Source: Pseudomonadota bacterium
GTDB lineage: Bacteria > Pseudomonadota > Gammaproteobacteria > Xanthomonadales > Xanthomonadaceae
Direction of reading: 5' to 3'
Assembly: GCA_023423605.1 (NCBI GenBank)
Contig: JAFAFF010000055.1
Coordinates: 1 to 7,551 of the forward strand
DNA: 7,551 nucleotides
Shown: one piece after another, positions 6,715 to 7,551 of the stretch
Layout of the letters: each line of letters opens with the position of its first letter
How positions within the stretch are numbered: the stretch's first letter is position 1
Translations under genes and position numbers: made by a program
The notes under the pieces: model-generated
What the model was told of the DNA's origin: nothing
Databases searched by the model: none
Seen by the model: the letters and a program-made list of their open reading frames with translations, nothing else

Positions 6715-6804
6715 GCGTGATGAGATTCAGGCGAAAACGGCCAGTAGCTTGCCCCATCCCTTGCATAGGGGCAATGAAGGCCGGGCGCCGCTGGCGGCTC
6801 GGGT
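6715..6804. promoter_or_regulatory. 90-bp intergenic leader upstream of lptD
   Basis: The only sizeable non-coding gap in the window, between the stop of the deacetylase-like gene and the GTG of lptD. It is the most likely place for a promoter or leader of the lptD operon, but I see no convincing sigma-70 pair: the best -35-like TTGCCC (minus strand, 6769-6774) has no good -10 at normal spacing. I also see no sigma-E type GAACTT/TCTGA pair, although sigma-E drives this operon in E. coli. No T-run terminator is visible on the minus strand. It contains the inverted repeat at 6749-6774 and a short GC palindrome at 6787-6798. Transcription may therefore continue from the upstream gene. Confidence 0.4.
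6744..6774 (+). repeat. GTAG-headed 7-bp perfect inverted repeat
   Basis: On the plus strand GTAG (6744-6747) and one base precede TTGCCCC (6749-6755), a 12-nt loop (6756-6767) and the exact reverse complement GGGGCAA (6768-6774). An alternative smaller hairpin, CCCT-TGCAT-AGGG (6758-6770), uses part of the loop and right arm. No T-run follows on either strand, so an intrinsic terminator is unlikely. The GTAG head followed by a hairpin resembles the layout of Stenotrophomonas GTAG-type REP elements, though the loop is longer than I would expect. A protein-binding site, a leader RNA hairpin or chance are the alternatives. Confidence 0.4.
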
Positions 6805-7551
6805 TCATCCGGCAATGCGGGCGGGGCCATCCAGCAACGTGCCGACATGCGCCACGCAGCAGTCGGCCAGCGCCTGCGGGTCGTAACCGCCTTCCAGCAT
6901 GGACACCAGCCGGCCGGCCGCATGCCGCCGTGCCAGCGCATGCAGCTCGGCGGTGATCCAGGCGAAATCCTCGGTTTCCAGCATCAGGTCGGCCTGTGGG
7001 TCGCGCAGATGGGCGTCGAAGCCCGCCGACACCAGCAGCAGCTGCGGCCGGAAATCATCGATGGCCGGCAGCATTTCCTCGATCCAGACATTGCGGAAAC
7101 GCAGGCTTCCGCTGCCCGGAGGCAGCAGGATGTTCATCAGGTTGCCCGCGCCACGGTCGCGGCGCAGGCCCGAATGGGGGAACAGCCCGGCCTGGTGCGT
7201 GCTGTAGTACGCCACGCGTGGGTCCAGCTGGAAGATGTCCTGGGTGCCGTTGCCATGGTGCACATCGAAATCCACCACCGCGATGCGCTCCAGGCCATGC
7301 CGGTCGCGCGCATGCGCGGCGGCCACGGCGATGTTGTTGAGCAGGCAGAAGCCCATGGCGGTGCTGGCGGTGGCGTGGTGTCCCGGCGGCCGCACCGCAC
7401 AGAACGCCAAGGGGTCGGTGCCCAGCATCACCGCATCCACCGCGGCTACCCCGGCGCCGGCCGCATGCAGCGCGGCGGTCGCCGAACCGGGCGAGGTGCG
7501 TGTATCCATGTCGATCTGCCGCAGTGCCGCGGTCTGCGGCTGCAGCACCAG
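6805..7551 (-). CDS. Histone deacetylase family protein, class II-like zinc amidohydrolase (partial, N-terminus off right edge)
   Basis: Zinc-dependent amidohydrolase of the arginase/deacetylase superfamily, expected to remove acetyl or similar acyl groups from lysine side chains, polyamines or related amines; the true substrate cannot be read from sequence. There are 248 visible residues. Numbering from the GTG codon at 7546-7548, the motifs are RPPGHHA (53-59) with the catalytic His pair H57-H58, MGFCLLNNIAVAA (65-77), DFDVHHGNGTQDIF (93-106) with zinc ligands D95 and H97, YYSTHQ (114-119), FPHSG (123-127), SAGFDAH (174-180) with zinc ligand D178, and EGGYD (219-223) with the transition-state Tyr Y222. 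All active-site residues expected in this part are present. The frame is open through the right edge and the usual N-terminal 70 to 90 residues are absent, so the gene starts outside. It is codirectional with lptD and stops 90 bp before it. Confidence 0.93.
   Translation of the reverse strand: MVLQPQTAALRQIDMDTRTSPGSATAALHAAGAGVAAVDAVMLGTDPLAFCAVRPPGHHATASTAMGFCLLNNIAVAAAHARDRHGLERIAVVDFDVHHGNGTQDIFQLDPRVAYYSTHQAGLFPHSGLRRDRGAGNLMNILLPPGSGSLRFRNVWIEEMLPAIDDFRPQLLLVSAGFDAHLRDPQADLMLETEDFAWITAELHALARRHAAGRLVSMLEGGYDPQALADCCVAHVGTLLDGPARIAG

Noticed and set aside
5473..6720. Plus-strand open frame (415 codons) antisense to the lptD 5' half
   Set aside because: Rich in Val, Gly, His and Gln with no domain; it mirrors the codon bias of LptD on the other strand.
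6787..6798. GCCGC-TG-GCGGC palindrome after the deacetylase gene, considered as a terminator
   Set aside because: The 5-bp arms leave only a 2-nt loop and no T-run follows on the minus strand, so it is not a credible intrinsic terminator.
6587..6808. Small minus-strand open frame across the lptD leader, considered as a leader peptide
   Set aside because: It runs out of frame into lptD, has no ribosome site and an Arg/Pro-rich product; chance is the simplest reading.
7546..7548. GTG at 7546-7548 as the true start of the deacetylase-like gene
   Set aside because: The frame stays open to the window edge and the family needs about 70 to 90 more N-terminal residues, so the gene is cut by the window.

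Overview
The window is a compact, high-GC stretch of proteobacterial core genome with every supported gene on the minus strand. Protein sequences, GC-rich codon use and gene order point to the Xanthomonadaceae, most like Stenotrophomonas or a close relative. This placement rests on remembered family resemblance, not on a search.

Read in the direction of transcription (right to left), the layout is: a class II histone-deacetylase-like amidohydrolase whose N-terminus lies off the right edge (6805-7551); a 90-bp intergenic leader (6715-6804); lptD (4282-6714, GTG start); surA (2939-4285); pdxA (1959-2939); rsmA/ksgA (1162-1962); apaG (765-1148); and apaH (1-749, C-terminus off the left edge). 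The order lptD-surA-pdxA-rsmA-apaG-apaH is the same as the classical Escherichia coli operon. The gene upstream of lptD differs: E. coli has djlA there.

The operon joins envelope assembly with housekeeping enzymes. LptD is the outer-membrane LPS translocon, and SurA is the periplasmic chaperone that helps fold LptD and other barrel proteins. PdxA acts in pyridoxal phosphate synthesis, RsmA dimethylates 16S rRNA, ApaG is a small protein of unsettled function, and ApaH hydrolyses diadenosine tetraphosphate. Coupling is tight: lptD/surA and pdxA/rsmA overlap by 4 nt (ATGA), and surA/pdxA share one base (TGATG). Only apaH has an obvious Shine-Dalgarno sequence (AAGGAGG, 7 nt from its ATG).

I found no mobile element, CRISPR array, RNA gene or clearly new system. 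The points most worth a second look are a GTAG-headed inverted repeat in the lptD leader, a His-to-Thr change in the PdxA substrate motif, the translational coupling chain, and the deacetylase next to the operon. Long plus-strand open frames across surA and lptD look like shadows of high-GC genes.
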